A DNA stretch of 64,000 bases from Eucommia ulmoides. Lineage: Eukaryota > Streptophyta > Magnoliopsida > Garryales > Eucommiaceae. Numbering within the stretch: the first letter of the stretch is position 1; the number at the start of each line of letters is the position of its first letter. A model generated the notes under the pieces. That model was not told where the DNA came from. It saw nothing but the letters and a program-made list of their open reading frames with translations, and ran no database searches. This document shows positions 33,435-43,431 of this stretch, in pieces. The translations under genes and the position numbers were made by a program. The stretch is taken from positions 744,001-808,000 of the forward strand of contig JAENRU010000483.1 of the NCBI GenBank assembly GCA_016647705.1. Reading direction: 5' to 3'.

Positions 33435-34201
33435 CAATGTTTTTAAAACCGGACCGGACATTGAACCAAAAGAGTCACCGGGTCACGGTTCACCGGTTCA
33501 ACCGACAAGTGAACTGCGGTTGAACCGTGACATCATAATTACGTGATTAGTATATATATTTAAAATATATATATAAACACAATTAAGAACAATCAAATAA
33601 ACAACCAGTCATGAAATCCTCCCCAAATTAAACAAATTAAATATTTATTATTATTATTTAATCTAAATTTGACATAGAGACAATTATAACCTGCAACTAA
33701 TAATAAAGAGACAATATACTGCAAATATTCTAAAAGATATTTATCAAACTAATAATGACTGAAAGTGCTACTATTCTCAGACTATTCACTTTCATCAGTC
33801 GTTTCACTTTCATCTTCGAAACCTAGCATCCGATTTCAGTCGCTCACCATTTTCAATTTTCGCTGCCATAAAATTCTTAATCTCCGCCATTCCTGTTGTG
33901 AATCTCATCCCTTCCCCTGTTTTCCTGTCGGATCTCAGCCAGTTGCAGGGGTGCAGTTGGACGGCGGACTAGATTCGGAAGAGAGAGGTAAGAAGAACGT
34001 CGACTATAGAAGATAACGCGAGGCCAAAAATCGAAAATGTCAAAAACCCGTCCAGTTCTGTTCAAACCATTCCGATTCACCGGTTTGACGATCAAACATG
34101 TTCGAACCGCCCAGTTAGACGGTTATTAGGGTAAAACGGTTCTAGGTGATTTCCGGACCGGAATCAGAACTGACCGATCTGGTCCGGTTTTTAAAACATT
34201 G
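33435..34201. mobile_element. hAT-type non-autonomous element, 767 bp
   Basis: Terminal inverted repeats CAATGTTTTTAAAACCGGAC and complement, with many subterminal CCGGTTC/GAACCG motifs on both sides. The flanks CTAAAAAC (33427-33434) and CCAAAAAC (34202-34209) form an 8-bp duplication with one change. The paralogous empty site in copy 1 reads CCAAAAAC once (4337-4344). The 8-bp duplication and subterminal repeats fit hAT. The interior is GC-richer and gene-like (33760-34020) but has no transposase; ORFs 33765-34016 (+) and 33877-34095 (-) overlap on opposite strands. Same family as 59664-60545. Confidence 0.9.
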
Positions 34202-34682
34202 CCAAAAACTACCATTAATTAACGTTAATTATAAATATATCAGTAATGAATAATTTATCAAAAAAAATGTATATATTTAATTACAAAATATTTAAATTGT
34301 AATTTCTACCAATTTCTAAATTCTATACCTATAGTATCTTGTTGGATGGTCATGGATAGAGTTTGCAACAATTAAAAAATAGTTCAATCATCAACTTCTC
34401 TTAAAATCGCAAAACAACACCCACAAAATGTGTATATATCTATTCTTGTACAACTAATTCTTTTGTGTCAGTATTTTCAATTCCTATTTCAAGGTTTTGA
34501 TTCGAGGTCAATGATACGCATCAATTTGTCGTTATTACTTGCCATAATAGTGCTCCAATCTTCGACACCTTTTGAGAAATTATTTATACGTATTACATCA
34601 ATTTAATTCTAACAATAAATCTGAACTTATTATCATAAGAAAAGGGAAATTAATACATACGAAAGATATAACATTTCAATCA

Positions 34683-35804
34683 TCACTGTAGATTTGGTTT
34701 GAGTGAAACTAGGCTCTCCTTGTACATCATTACTCTCATTGTTTCTGAACAGCCATAAATCCCAAATTGCTGAATTTGTTGAGTAGTAAGATTGCATGAC
34801 ACCATTTGTCCATCGGTTGTTTGGAGAAGAAGCTCACTATCCTTCCAAAACATCATAGGGCATGTGAGTCTCAAAAGAGGCCCGATGGTAAATTGCTTCG
34901 TCCAAGATGATTCTACACCATATTCAGTCATCACCCATATCTCAAAACATTTATCCACGGTTTCAAGATAAAGTATTAAGGCAAGGGTCTCATTTAAGAT
35001 TGCAAGTGACCTGCGTCTCCCATCTTGGTAGGAGCAGGCCTTTCCAATTTGAATCTCTTGAAACACTTCTTTGCTCATGTGGAAAGAAAGGATTGCCTCA
35101 TGGTTTACATCGTCGTTTGTGTACCAATGAAAAGCTCCATTGAACAATGTCGCAAAACAATCAGAGTACCAAACAAAAGGTATAACAACATCAAGTTTTC
35201 TCCAAAAATCTGTGCTAAGATTATATATCTGGGCTGTGTCACAATCAAATAATGTGTGATCATCATCATAATAACAAAGTTCTATTAACCTAATCACCTT
35301 GTAGTCATTTGTGGTTGGATCAAAGCCAAATCCCACATGTGCTGAGTTCACCCTTATACCATATGGATAAACAAAATGCATAGGAGGAGTAATGATCTTG
35401 AACTCTCTTGTTGAAGGGTTACATAATAAAATTGTAGTTGTATAAGAATTTGTTATGCATACGATGCCATTTGAAGGTCCTAAAAATAATGATATGTATT
35501 TGGTATCAAAAAATGGTATCTCTAAATCAGATGACCTGCTATGCATGTCGTTGTTGGCGGTGGTGGTGATGGTGTTAATTAGAGATTCATTTGAGAAGAA
35601 GGATAAAACACTTTTGTTGTCACGTTCAAGGTAATGTTTAACGATGACACATTGATTTTGGTTCTCGTGAAAATGTTTCGCGATGAATGTAGGGCCTTTT
35701 AATAGAGCACACCAATTTTTGCAAACACAATTGAAACGCATCAATGATTTTGCTGGTAATTTTGATAGGATGTCTATGATCACGTCTTCTGATACATATT
35801 CCAT
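34683..35804 (-). CDS. F-box protein, S-locus F-box (SLF/SFB)-like
   Basis: An intact 373-codon single-exon frame, the usual size for SLF/SFB-type F-box proteins. The F-box occupies residues about 5-45 (SEDVIIDILSKLPAKSLMRF, then CVCKNW) and would bind Skp1 in an SCF ubiquitin ligase. The rest is an F-box-associated domain: LGPSNGIVCI (108-117), LLCNPSTREF (126-135), VGFGFDPTTNDYKVIRL (157-173), AQIYNLSTDFW (191-201), FNGAFHWYT (221-229), FEIWVM...SSWTK (287-303), PMMFWKDSELLL (316-327) and KESLVSLKPN at the end. These motifs are those I recall from Rosaceae SFBB/SLF and SLF-like proteins, which recognise pistil S-RNases, but many related genes are not in self-incompatibility. I chose the ATG at 35804. 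An in-frame ATG at 35939 would add 45 hydrophobic residues, but a TATA box at 35891-35903 lies inside that extension, and the extension is frameshifted in copy 1. Confidence 0.88.
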   Translation of the reverse strand: MEYVSEDVIIDILSKLPAKSLMRFNCVCKNWCALLKGPTFIAKHFHENQNQCVIVKHYLERDNKSVLSFFSNESLINTITTTANNDMHSRSSDLEIPFFDTKYISLFLGPSNGIVCITNSYTTTILLCNPSTREFKIITPPMHFVYPYGIRVNSAHVGFGFDPTTNDYKVIRLIELCYYDDDHTLFDCDTAQIYNLSTDFWRKLDVVIPFVWYSDCFATLFNGAFHWYTNDDVNHEAILSFHMSKEVFQEIQIGKACSYQDGRRRSLAILNETLALILYLETVDKCFEIWVMTEYGVESSWTKQFTIGPLLRLTCPMMFWKDSELLLQTTDGQMVSCNLTTQQIQQFGIYGCSETMRVMMYKESLVSLKPNLQ

Positions 35805-35890
35805 CTTCAAATATTTAGAGGGAGATGGTAAGAGAAGACTTTTCAATCCTTTAAGCCTATCTTTCTTGAAATATTTCCTTACAAAAAGAA

Positions 35891-35903
35891 GATTATATAT
35901 ACA
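35891..35903 (-). promoter_or_regulatory. Likely TATA box of the F-box gene
   Basis: Minus-strand TGTATATATAATC about 90 bp upstream of the chosen ATG, leaving room for a leader of roughly 55-60 nt. The sequence is conserved in the pseudogene copy (about 6074-6087). A second TATATATAAT lies near 35938. Confidence 0.5.
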
Positions 35904-36169
35904 CACAAATGTTAATGCAATTAATATTATTAATGACATTATATATACTATTTACTAGGGTGATCCACACAAACACTTGTCACTAAATTTTCAAAAAAAA
36001 AATATATATTTTATTTTATTTGTAATTTTAATTTATTACTTTCTACAATTTGGAACGAAACATACCTTGAAAACTTTTTTTTTTTGACGGATTAAATTTC
36101 ATGATCAAACTCATCATAATCTAATCTAATCTAATCTAATACGATCTATTCTAATCTAATCTATATCTA

Positions 36170-36355
36170 TGTAAGAAACTAAAATGGGAAGACTACTCTT
36201 GAGAATAAAAAAGAGCTCATAAAACCTCTTTTCTTGATTCTCTTTAATTGTTTTCTTTAATATTTTATTTAAATAAAATTTTCAAATATTATATATCATT
36301 AGTATAGTGATTTGAGTGAATTTAATTATTATTTATTATTTATATAGGTTCGATG

Positions 36356-36403
<48 letters not shown>

Positions 36404-37180
36404 TTAAAATGGTGAGATTTTCCTATTGAATAAGATAATTCTTAAATAAATAACAAAAAACTATACTAAATTTTTTAATTTTAATAAAAAAAATTTATAT
36501 TCTTTGTTTCTCATGTAACTATCGATAGAAATAATGAAACTAAAATTGGAAGATTATACTTGAGAATAAAAAAGAGTTCACAAAACTTTTTTTCTTGATT
36601 CACTTTAATTGTTTATTTGAATAAGTTTTAAATATTATTTATCATTAATATAGTGATTTGAGTGAATTTAATTGTTATTTATTATTAATGTGGTAGGTTC
36701 AATAGTAAATATTTATTATTAATATAGTAGATTTTTCTTTTAAATGAATAACAAAAAACTATTCCAAACTTTTAAATTTTAATAATTTTTTTATATTCTT
36801 TATTTTTCATATAATTGTTGATAGAAGTAATGAGACTAAAATTGGAAGACTACACTTGAAAATAAAAGAGAGTCCATCGACCCTCTTTTCTCTTTAATAT
36901 TTTATTTAAATAAGTTTTAAATATTAAATTTATCATTAATATAGTGATTTGAGTGAATTTAATTTTTACTTATTATTAATTTAGTAGGTTCAATAAATTG
37001 TAAATATTTTTTTTATATATTTAAAATAGTGAGATTTCCTTTTGAATAAAATATTTTTTTAAATAAAAAACTAAAAAGCTATGCTACATTTTTTTAATTA
37101 TAGTACAAAAAAAAAATATTTTTTAATATTCTTTGTTTCTCATATAAGTGTTGATAGAAGTAACGAAAAAAAGTAATTTT
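36170..37180. repeat. ~300-360-bp diverged tandem repeats
   Basis: The block 'gaaactaaaattggaagatta...acttgagaataaaaaagagt' recurs near 36174, 36536 and 36829. Each is followed by 'tattatttatcattaatatagtgatttgagtgaatttaatt' and 'aacaaaaaactata'. The first unit belongs to the duplicated block; the later units are specific to copy 2. A (TA)n tract lies at 36359-36392. Confidence 0.75.
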
Positions 37181-37270
37181 TATTTTGATGCAACCAATTT
37201 CGTATACAAAATGAGTGTAAAATTGATAAATACAATAAAAAGTTGAAAATAGCAATTAAAAAAAGATGGA

Positions 37271-37408
37271 AAATTCCTCCAAAGGTCCCATCCTACAAAA
37301 ACATCATTTTATGGAGTCTTATAACAGTAATTTTTTTACACATGAAATGAGACTTAGAAAGTGATTTTTTGAAATCTTGGGATATCTCAAAAAGTTTCCC
37401 TTAAAAAA
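37271..37408. mobile_element. Fold-back MITE related to 2338-2461
   Basis: Ends GGAAAATTCCTCCAAAGGTCCC and the near complement of TTGGGATATCTCAAAAAGTTTCCC resemble the termini of the 124-bp MITE. Flanks are A-rich and I cannot fix a target duplication, so borders are approximate. Confidence 0.55.
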
Positions 37409-38834
37409 TCTACAAGTCCACTATTTTTGAATTTGATTAAATTTATTACTAAATAAAATCGTGTGCGAAAACTTTGCAAAATAATTCTAAAAATATAACT
37501 AAATCAAATAGTTTATGCAAACAATAACCAAATTTCATAAAAAAAAAATGTAGTCCTTTGAATATTTTAAAATTTAAATAATGCAGCAACAAGTGCCCTT
37601 TAAATAATAAAAAAAAATACTATAAAAAAAATATCATTTGATTCCAAAAGGAATAAAAAATAGAAATGGAAATGTATATATTTTTTAGATCAACAATATT
37701 TATTTCTTAGAACAATTTTAAAATTAAAATTTCGCACCAATTACTCTTTAAATACTCAAAGAAAATATAACAATCATAATTTGATCCAAAAACTAATAAA
37801 AGAATAAAATTGAAAATAAATTATATAAAAAATTGAAAATAAAAACCGATTTTGACCAAAATTATAATTCTTGACTAGATAATAGAAACTAATTGTAAAC
37901 AACATAATTATTTTAAAAAAAAATATATTTGAAAAAGTAAGAAAATTGGGAAAAAAAAAATCTAGGAACTGATTTACTTATTATTTACTATTTTATGAAA
38001 ATAAATATGAGTGATAAACATTAATAGTGTTTGAAGTTGAATTTAATTGTTTTTTAGGTTACAATTTTTATTTTTATTTTTTAGCAGTAAAATTTAGTTT
38101 TTTTTTTCTATAATTTTAAAAATATTATTAATAATAAAATTAAAAGATCAATCACATTGTGTGTAATATTCAAATAAAAAAAATATATATTATATAATTT
38201 TTTTCCTAGACTCACATGATATATGTGATTTAAAACTAGTACAATAACTAAAACCGGAAGACTTATTCTAAATTTACAAGAGCTCTTTGTTGTTATTTAT
38301 TTTCATTTTTGTTATTATTATTTTTGCATTATATCATTTTCTCTCTTTTAATCTTTTCTTTAGTGAATTTAAATGCATTAATGTGGAGAGTTCCTAATAT
38401 ATTTTTATTGTCAATTAATGTTTCGATAATAATTATCATCTCATTCATTTCTTTATATGCTAATTTTCTTCATCAACATTTTGTATTCCTAATGGATGCA
38501 TTTATTTTTATATATGGATATATTTTTGACATATGTGGCTATTGTAGAAGACATTAGATAAAAAAGTTTTCAATTGGTTTCAATGGACATAGAAAATAAT
38601 TTATTAAACCATGTTTTGTTATTCCTTTTTTTTTTTCCTGAAAAAATCACATGTTTTAATTTGAAATATAAATTTATCAATACAATGAAGATTTTAAGTT
38701 TTTTTTTTTAAACGTTTTTTTTTTAATTAAGTTTATATGTCTAAAATATTCACTAAGGAAAAATTAAATTGCATTAAAACAAGTATAGAAAAAACACCTA
38801 AAAGTAATATTAAAAATTAGACAATATTTTAAAA
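37409..38834. other. Very AT-rich spacer
   Basis: No terminal repeats or RNA genes seen. A plus-strand 82-codon frame (38309-38557) is hydrophobic (runs such as SIIIIISF) and might be read as a small membrane protein, but its composition is what AT-rich DNA gives by chance, so I do not call it a gene. Confidence 0.5.
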
Positions 38835-39265
38835 AAAAATACAAAGATCCCTTACTATTTCAAAGATTAAAACCGAAACGTCTTTAGTGTTAAATAAATA
38901 CGTAATAGGTTAAATTTTAAATTTTATATAAATATGTAATATATAGGTTTAATTTTTTTTTCTTTTCTTTCAATCAATAATTATTGCTAATTTTTGGAAT
39001 GAGGAGATGGTAAAGTATAATTTTCAAAAAATGGAGGGTTTTTTTAAAAATATTTTTGGAATCATACTGAACTAGGAGTATAAGAGCATGTAATTATCAT
39101 GCATGTTGGTCCAAATGTGGCCTTTGCTTGTCACATGTTGTGCATGTGGGGGTGCACTTAAATTATTCTTTTTGGTTGGCTTGTAAAGAGATCAAATGAT
39201 AAGTAGCCCACATGAATTTCATTATTAAAAAATTTGAATAATCGTGCATTAATTATTAATTGAGG
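38835..39265. repeat. Dispersed repeat, family of the 590-bp array
   Basis: Matches most of one unit of 57870-59650, including 'gtgttaaataaatacgtaataggttaaattt', 'caataattattgctaatttttgga', 'catgtaattatcatgcatgttggtcc' and 'ttctttttggttggcttgta'. A shorter copy is at 46485-46735. No coding potential; its nature (old transposon or satellite) is unknown. Confidence 0.75.
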
Positions 39266-39289
39266 GAAATTTGGTTGGTGAAGCCCACA

Positions 39290-40862
39290 CTTGCATAGGG
39301 GTTCCTTCGTAATCAATTTAAGGGCGGCCAAGATCTCAAGTATTGAAAAGGCCGAACTAAGGGCTCCGAGCACCCTCAGTTCGGCTAATCATCAAATGGG
39401 AGGCTCAAAACTTCCATGAGGGTCAGGGCTCCTTCATGATTAACTTAAGGGGGTGAAACTCCTAAGTATTGAAAAGAGGCTGAGTTAAGGGCTCTTAGCA
39501 CCCTCAGCTGGGCTAGTCATCAAATGGGAGGCTCAAAACCATCAGTTTGGCCAATCACTGAGTGGAAGCCTCAATGCCCTCATGGAGAACACAAGGCCGA
39601 GCTGAGAGCTCTGATCACCCTCAGCTTAGCAGGCTCTCGTATGGGAGCTTCAACGTCACCCTGAAGAAATAGAGGTTAAGCTAAGGGCTCCGAGCACCCT
39701 CAACTCGGCAGAAACCCATAAGGGAGTCCCAAAGCTTTCTTGAGGACCGTGGCATCGAGCGGAGGGCTCCAAGCACCCTCAAATTGGCGAGCCCTTATTT
39801 GGAAGTCTCATCACTGCCCTAGAAGCAACAAGGTTGAGTTGAGGGCTCTGAGCACCCTCAGCTCGACAAATTAACCAAGGGGAGGCCTAAATCTGTCATG
39901 AAAATAAAGTGCCAAGATGAGGGATCCGAGCACCTACAGGTTGGATGAACCTCCTAAAGGACTCCTAACTCAACTATGAAGATAAAGTGCTGAGATGAGG
40001 GATCCGAGCACCTTCAACTTAGATGACCCTCCAAAGAGACTCCCAAATTCGCCATGAAGAACGACTACACTAAGCTGAGGGCTTTTAGCACCCTCAAATC
40101 GGATAATCCTCCAAAGTGAAGCTCAAATCCATCATGAAGAATGACAACGTCAAGCTGAGGTCTCTGAGTACTCTCAGCTCGGTTAGCCCTCCAATGAAGG
40201 ATCCAAATCCGCCAAGGAATAAAAGATGCTGAGCTAAGGGCTTCAAGCACCCTCAGCTCGGCTGAGTGCCAGATGGAAGATCTAGAACTAACCTGATGTT
40301 CATTGTGTCGAGCTAAGGGCTCCAAGCACCCTCAGCTCGGATGATCGTCACAGGGAGAGACTCAAAACCATCCTGACGTTCTTTTTACCTCCTGCTCAGT
40401 TGAAGGGGATAAAATGATCCATTTGTCTCCATTTCAAGTAAGCCGGCCCATGGACTTCTACTAGTGGGTCCAAAATCTCGATCTAAATACTTAGGACCCC
40501 TATTTATAAGCTCATTGGTCGCCTACCGAATTAGGCTAATTAACTAAGTTGGAGTCCCTAATTCGAAGGCGCTAATCGAGCCCTACTCTCCATATAACTC
40601 CTAGGCATCTATTGTCACCAAGTATTAGCTTCTTATTCATTCAAGATCAATATTAGCCTTCACCCTTGAATACTTACTCTTACGCTGGAGGGACTTCACC
40701 AGGTACAACCTTGGTGAGTCTATGTGTAGGTGCTCGGAGTGTGGACTTGGAGCTTAGCGTGGAGTTCAGAATAAAGTCTGAAGAGGAGTTCAATATGGAG
40801 CCCGAAAAGGATCTCAGTTCGGGGTCCAAAGAAGATGAGTGACTTTGGAGGGACTTCTCTAA
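39290..40862 (+). mobile_element. Hairpin-array LTR, plus orientation
   Basis: Homologue of the LTR at 6902-8653 in the opposite orientation. The U3 hairpin array (39340-40340) comes first, then a promoter-like 'ctccatataactcctagg' (40588), 'gtattagcttcttattcattcaagatc' (40621) and 'aggtgctcggagt' (40727). It stops near 40862, short of the LTR end and PBS, so it is 3'-truncated. No coding capacity. Confidence 0.75.
39340..40340. repeat. 79-bp hairpin tandem array (about 12 units)
   Basis: Cores of the form GAGCTAAGGGCTCCGAGCACCCTCAGCTCGG recur near 39360, 39489, 39607, 39684, 39763, 39842, 39921, 39998, 40078, 40157, 40236 and 40315. From 39607 onward the spacing is 77-80 bp. It is the reverse-complement counterpart of 7556-8653. 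Confidence 0.9.
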
Positions 40863-42913
40863 AGTTTCATAAACCAAAAAAACCATAAGCATCTAAAAAG
40901 AGTTGCCCGTGCTCGTTATACACAATAACAATAGCTAATAGTTTAGTCTACATCTGTGAATGTTTCAAGGGTAGTCATTGTCCCAACAAAAAAGATAAAT
41001 TTTAAGACCTGCAAAGTTAACTACCAACTAATTTTTTATTAGAACAAAAAATAAAATAACAAAATAAAATATAAAGGAATGCATTAGATGATAAAAATAC
41101 TACAAAGATATAATCATTCAAAAATGAAATGTCATACAAAATTAAGTACTCTTATTTTTTAACTGCTACATGAGAACAAAACAAAAAGTCGAGATCATAA
41201 AATAAATAGTTAGGAACAGAAACAGTGCATAAACAAAACTAATTAAACCAAACATTCACAAACTTAGAAATTAAACCAAGCAATGAGAAATTAAAGAAAC
41301 ACAAAATAAGTTAACAAACGAAAACTATTATCTTAAACGTATATAAAAATTGCTTTGAAACAAATTCATAACAAACATATCTGGATCAACATTCCACTAA
41401 ATAAAAATTTAATCCCCAATAACATTCAACGTGAGAAACAAAGTAAAATCTTTGTGACAAAGTTCAATTTGTGAAAATGATTGGATCGGAAATTAAATTA
41501 CTAATTCACAAACATGTAACAATCTCCAGTAGGTGAAACTTAATTTCAAGCACAAATACAAAAATCCACATAATGTCCTATCAAATCAAAATAATCAAAT
41601 AGATGAATACAAAGCAATAGTAAAAATCAAGATTTCTCTTTGTATGTGTTTAAGTGAAGAATGAAAACAGTAATGGCGTGTGTACCTGGCTCTATAGACA
41701 CACGAAGAGATTTAGAAGGCCAACTCTATGTTAATGCACTAAAGACCCTTGTGGAGTTGTTTCCCTTCTCTTTACATAATACACTATTATAAGCTTTGGG
41801 AATTGGAAACTAAAACCATGAGATATAATAGAGAAATTATCTCAGCCAAAATTCAACCAAATACACAAATGAATAAAAAACAATCTCAAGTAATTGGAAC
41901 TTAATTTCAAACACAAAGACACAGATGAATACAAAGCAACAATAAAAATCAAGCGCTCTTTCTTTTTGTATGTGTATAAGCGAAGAACTAAGCAAATAAT
42001 CAATATAGTTAATTAAAGTGAAAAAACAGACATTTAGTTTTCTTTTTCATTCTCTGCTTTTATCGAAAAACACACAGTCAGACACAAATAATGCTTTGAA
42101 TGCCAAAGCATTAAAAAATTATCTTTGAATTGGAAGATATTGACTTCAAACTCAATGTTCTTTCGCAGATATGAAAATAAGAGAAAATGCAAGTATATTA
42201 GTCTCATAATTTGATTGTTCAATAATCAAATCGATTATCAGATTCAAATAAAAAAACAAAAACAAAACAGCGGGGCATAGGTAAGGTCGTTGGTGGTGTG
42301 GTAAGAGTACCGAGTTCACTTGCTCAAGAAAATATGTGAAAACCATAAAAGTAATTGCTCATACAAACAAAATTCAAACATCATTGACAAAACAAAATAC
42401 TTGGTTCACAGTCTCCGAATTTGGCCACCGCTGACCACCGTTGTCCCTGATTATCGCCCGCTGACTACCGACCACCGTTGCTGTCAACCACATCGGTGAT
42501 GGTGGTTATCTTAGGAAACTTTGAAATATATTTTAAATTATCCCCATAAAATTAATTGAATACAATTTATTTAATTTGAAGGGTATAAATGTTATTTAGT
42601 ATTGATTGACATAATTTTTTTGACTTTTACTCTTTCTCCGTTAATATTAATGGAAAATTTAATGATTGCACTTAAGTTTTAATCACATGGAGTGTAAGTA
42701 ACCCAAGAACAAAAAGTAAAAAATTTGGAAAATTGAGGGATAAGGAGTGGGTCTACATCCCTGGGTGTATTGGTAACTAGCTTGCTTTCACAAAATAGAA
42801 AAAGGAGAGAGAGAAAATGTTTCCTTTAATTGCAATGCACATGAAGCATTTCAATTTCAAATATAGTTACAAAAATATGATATGGTTCAAAACTAGAACT
42901 ACTAGTAATTGCA
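40863..42913. other. AT-rich spacer with a local repeat
   Basis: No gene recognised. A roughly 110-140-bp direct repeat lies at about 41520-41660 and 41880-41990 (shared 'gatgaatacaaagcaa(t/c)a' and 'tttgtatgtgt(t/a)taag(t/c)gaagaa'). A decayed MULE-terminus-like block lies at 42600-42720 ('gattgcacttaagttttaatcacatgg'). A 'ccaccgttg' repeat cluster lies at 42430-42505. Confidence 0.45.
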
Positions 42914-43184
42914 CGCAGGGATGATAATAATTTGATTTTGGACTGATTTCACCAGAAACTAAAATAAAAACCATTAGGTGTAATATCAAACTCAAAATGG
43001 AATCGTACATTGCTGGTTTTTTAGATTTTGATTTTAAAATCAAAACCAAAATTAAAATCGCTTTGGTTTTCAATTTTAAAACCAAAATCATAACCAAAAC
43101 TATTTGACCGATTTTGAAATCGGACCATTTGGCTCGTATTGGTTCAATTACCCACTGGTTCGGGTTCAATTACCACCCCTAATG
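42914..43184. mobile_element. Possible hAT-like MITE
   Basis: The left end CAGGGATGATAAT and the complement of the right end TAGGGGTGGTAAT are similar. The interior has AT palindromes (ATTTTAAAAT cores) and 'ggttcgggttcaatt', a pattern common in plant hAT MITEs. The flanking 8-mers do not match, so this is tentative. Confidence 0.4.
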
Positions 43185-43431
43185 GTCGAGTGCCAAATTT
43201 TGCAACCCACTATTCACTCAACCAACTTGGTAATTTTTTGAGAAGTCTAATAATTTTTTAAAAGTTTAAAATCAGACCTGAAAATCACCAGTGTAATTTT
43301 TAGATGGAAAAATATATAGTAATTTTTGCTCTTTTAAAAAATTTATTAAAGTGCTATGAGAAAAAATTGAGTGGAAAAAAAAACTTCTGCTAATAACCTT
43401 TAAATAAAGGGTTAATTAAATTTTAAATAAA

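Larger units (their letters stand above)
33160..36500. repeat. Segmental duplication, block B, copy 2
   Basis: Collinear with 4065-6612 and carrying the intact F-box gene. It differs by the hAT insertion (33435-34201) and by small indels. Beyond 36500 the sequence continues into local repeats that copy 1 lacks. Confidence 0.85.

Noticed and set aside
34907-35252. Plus-strand ORFs antisense to the F-box gene
   Set aside because: Shadows of the intact minus-strand coding sequence.
38309-38557. 82-codon hydrophobic ORF, possible small membrane protein
   Set aside because: Hydrophobic Phe/Ile/Leu-rich frames are expected in such AT-rich DNA; no promoter or homologue evidence.
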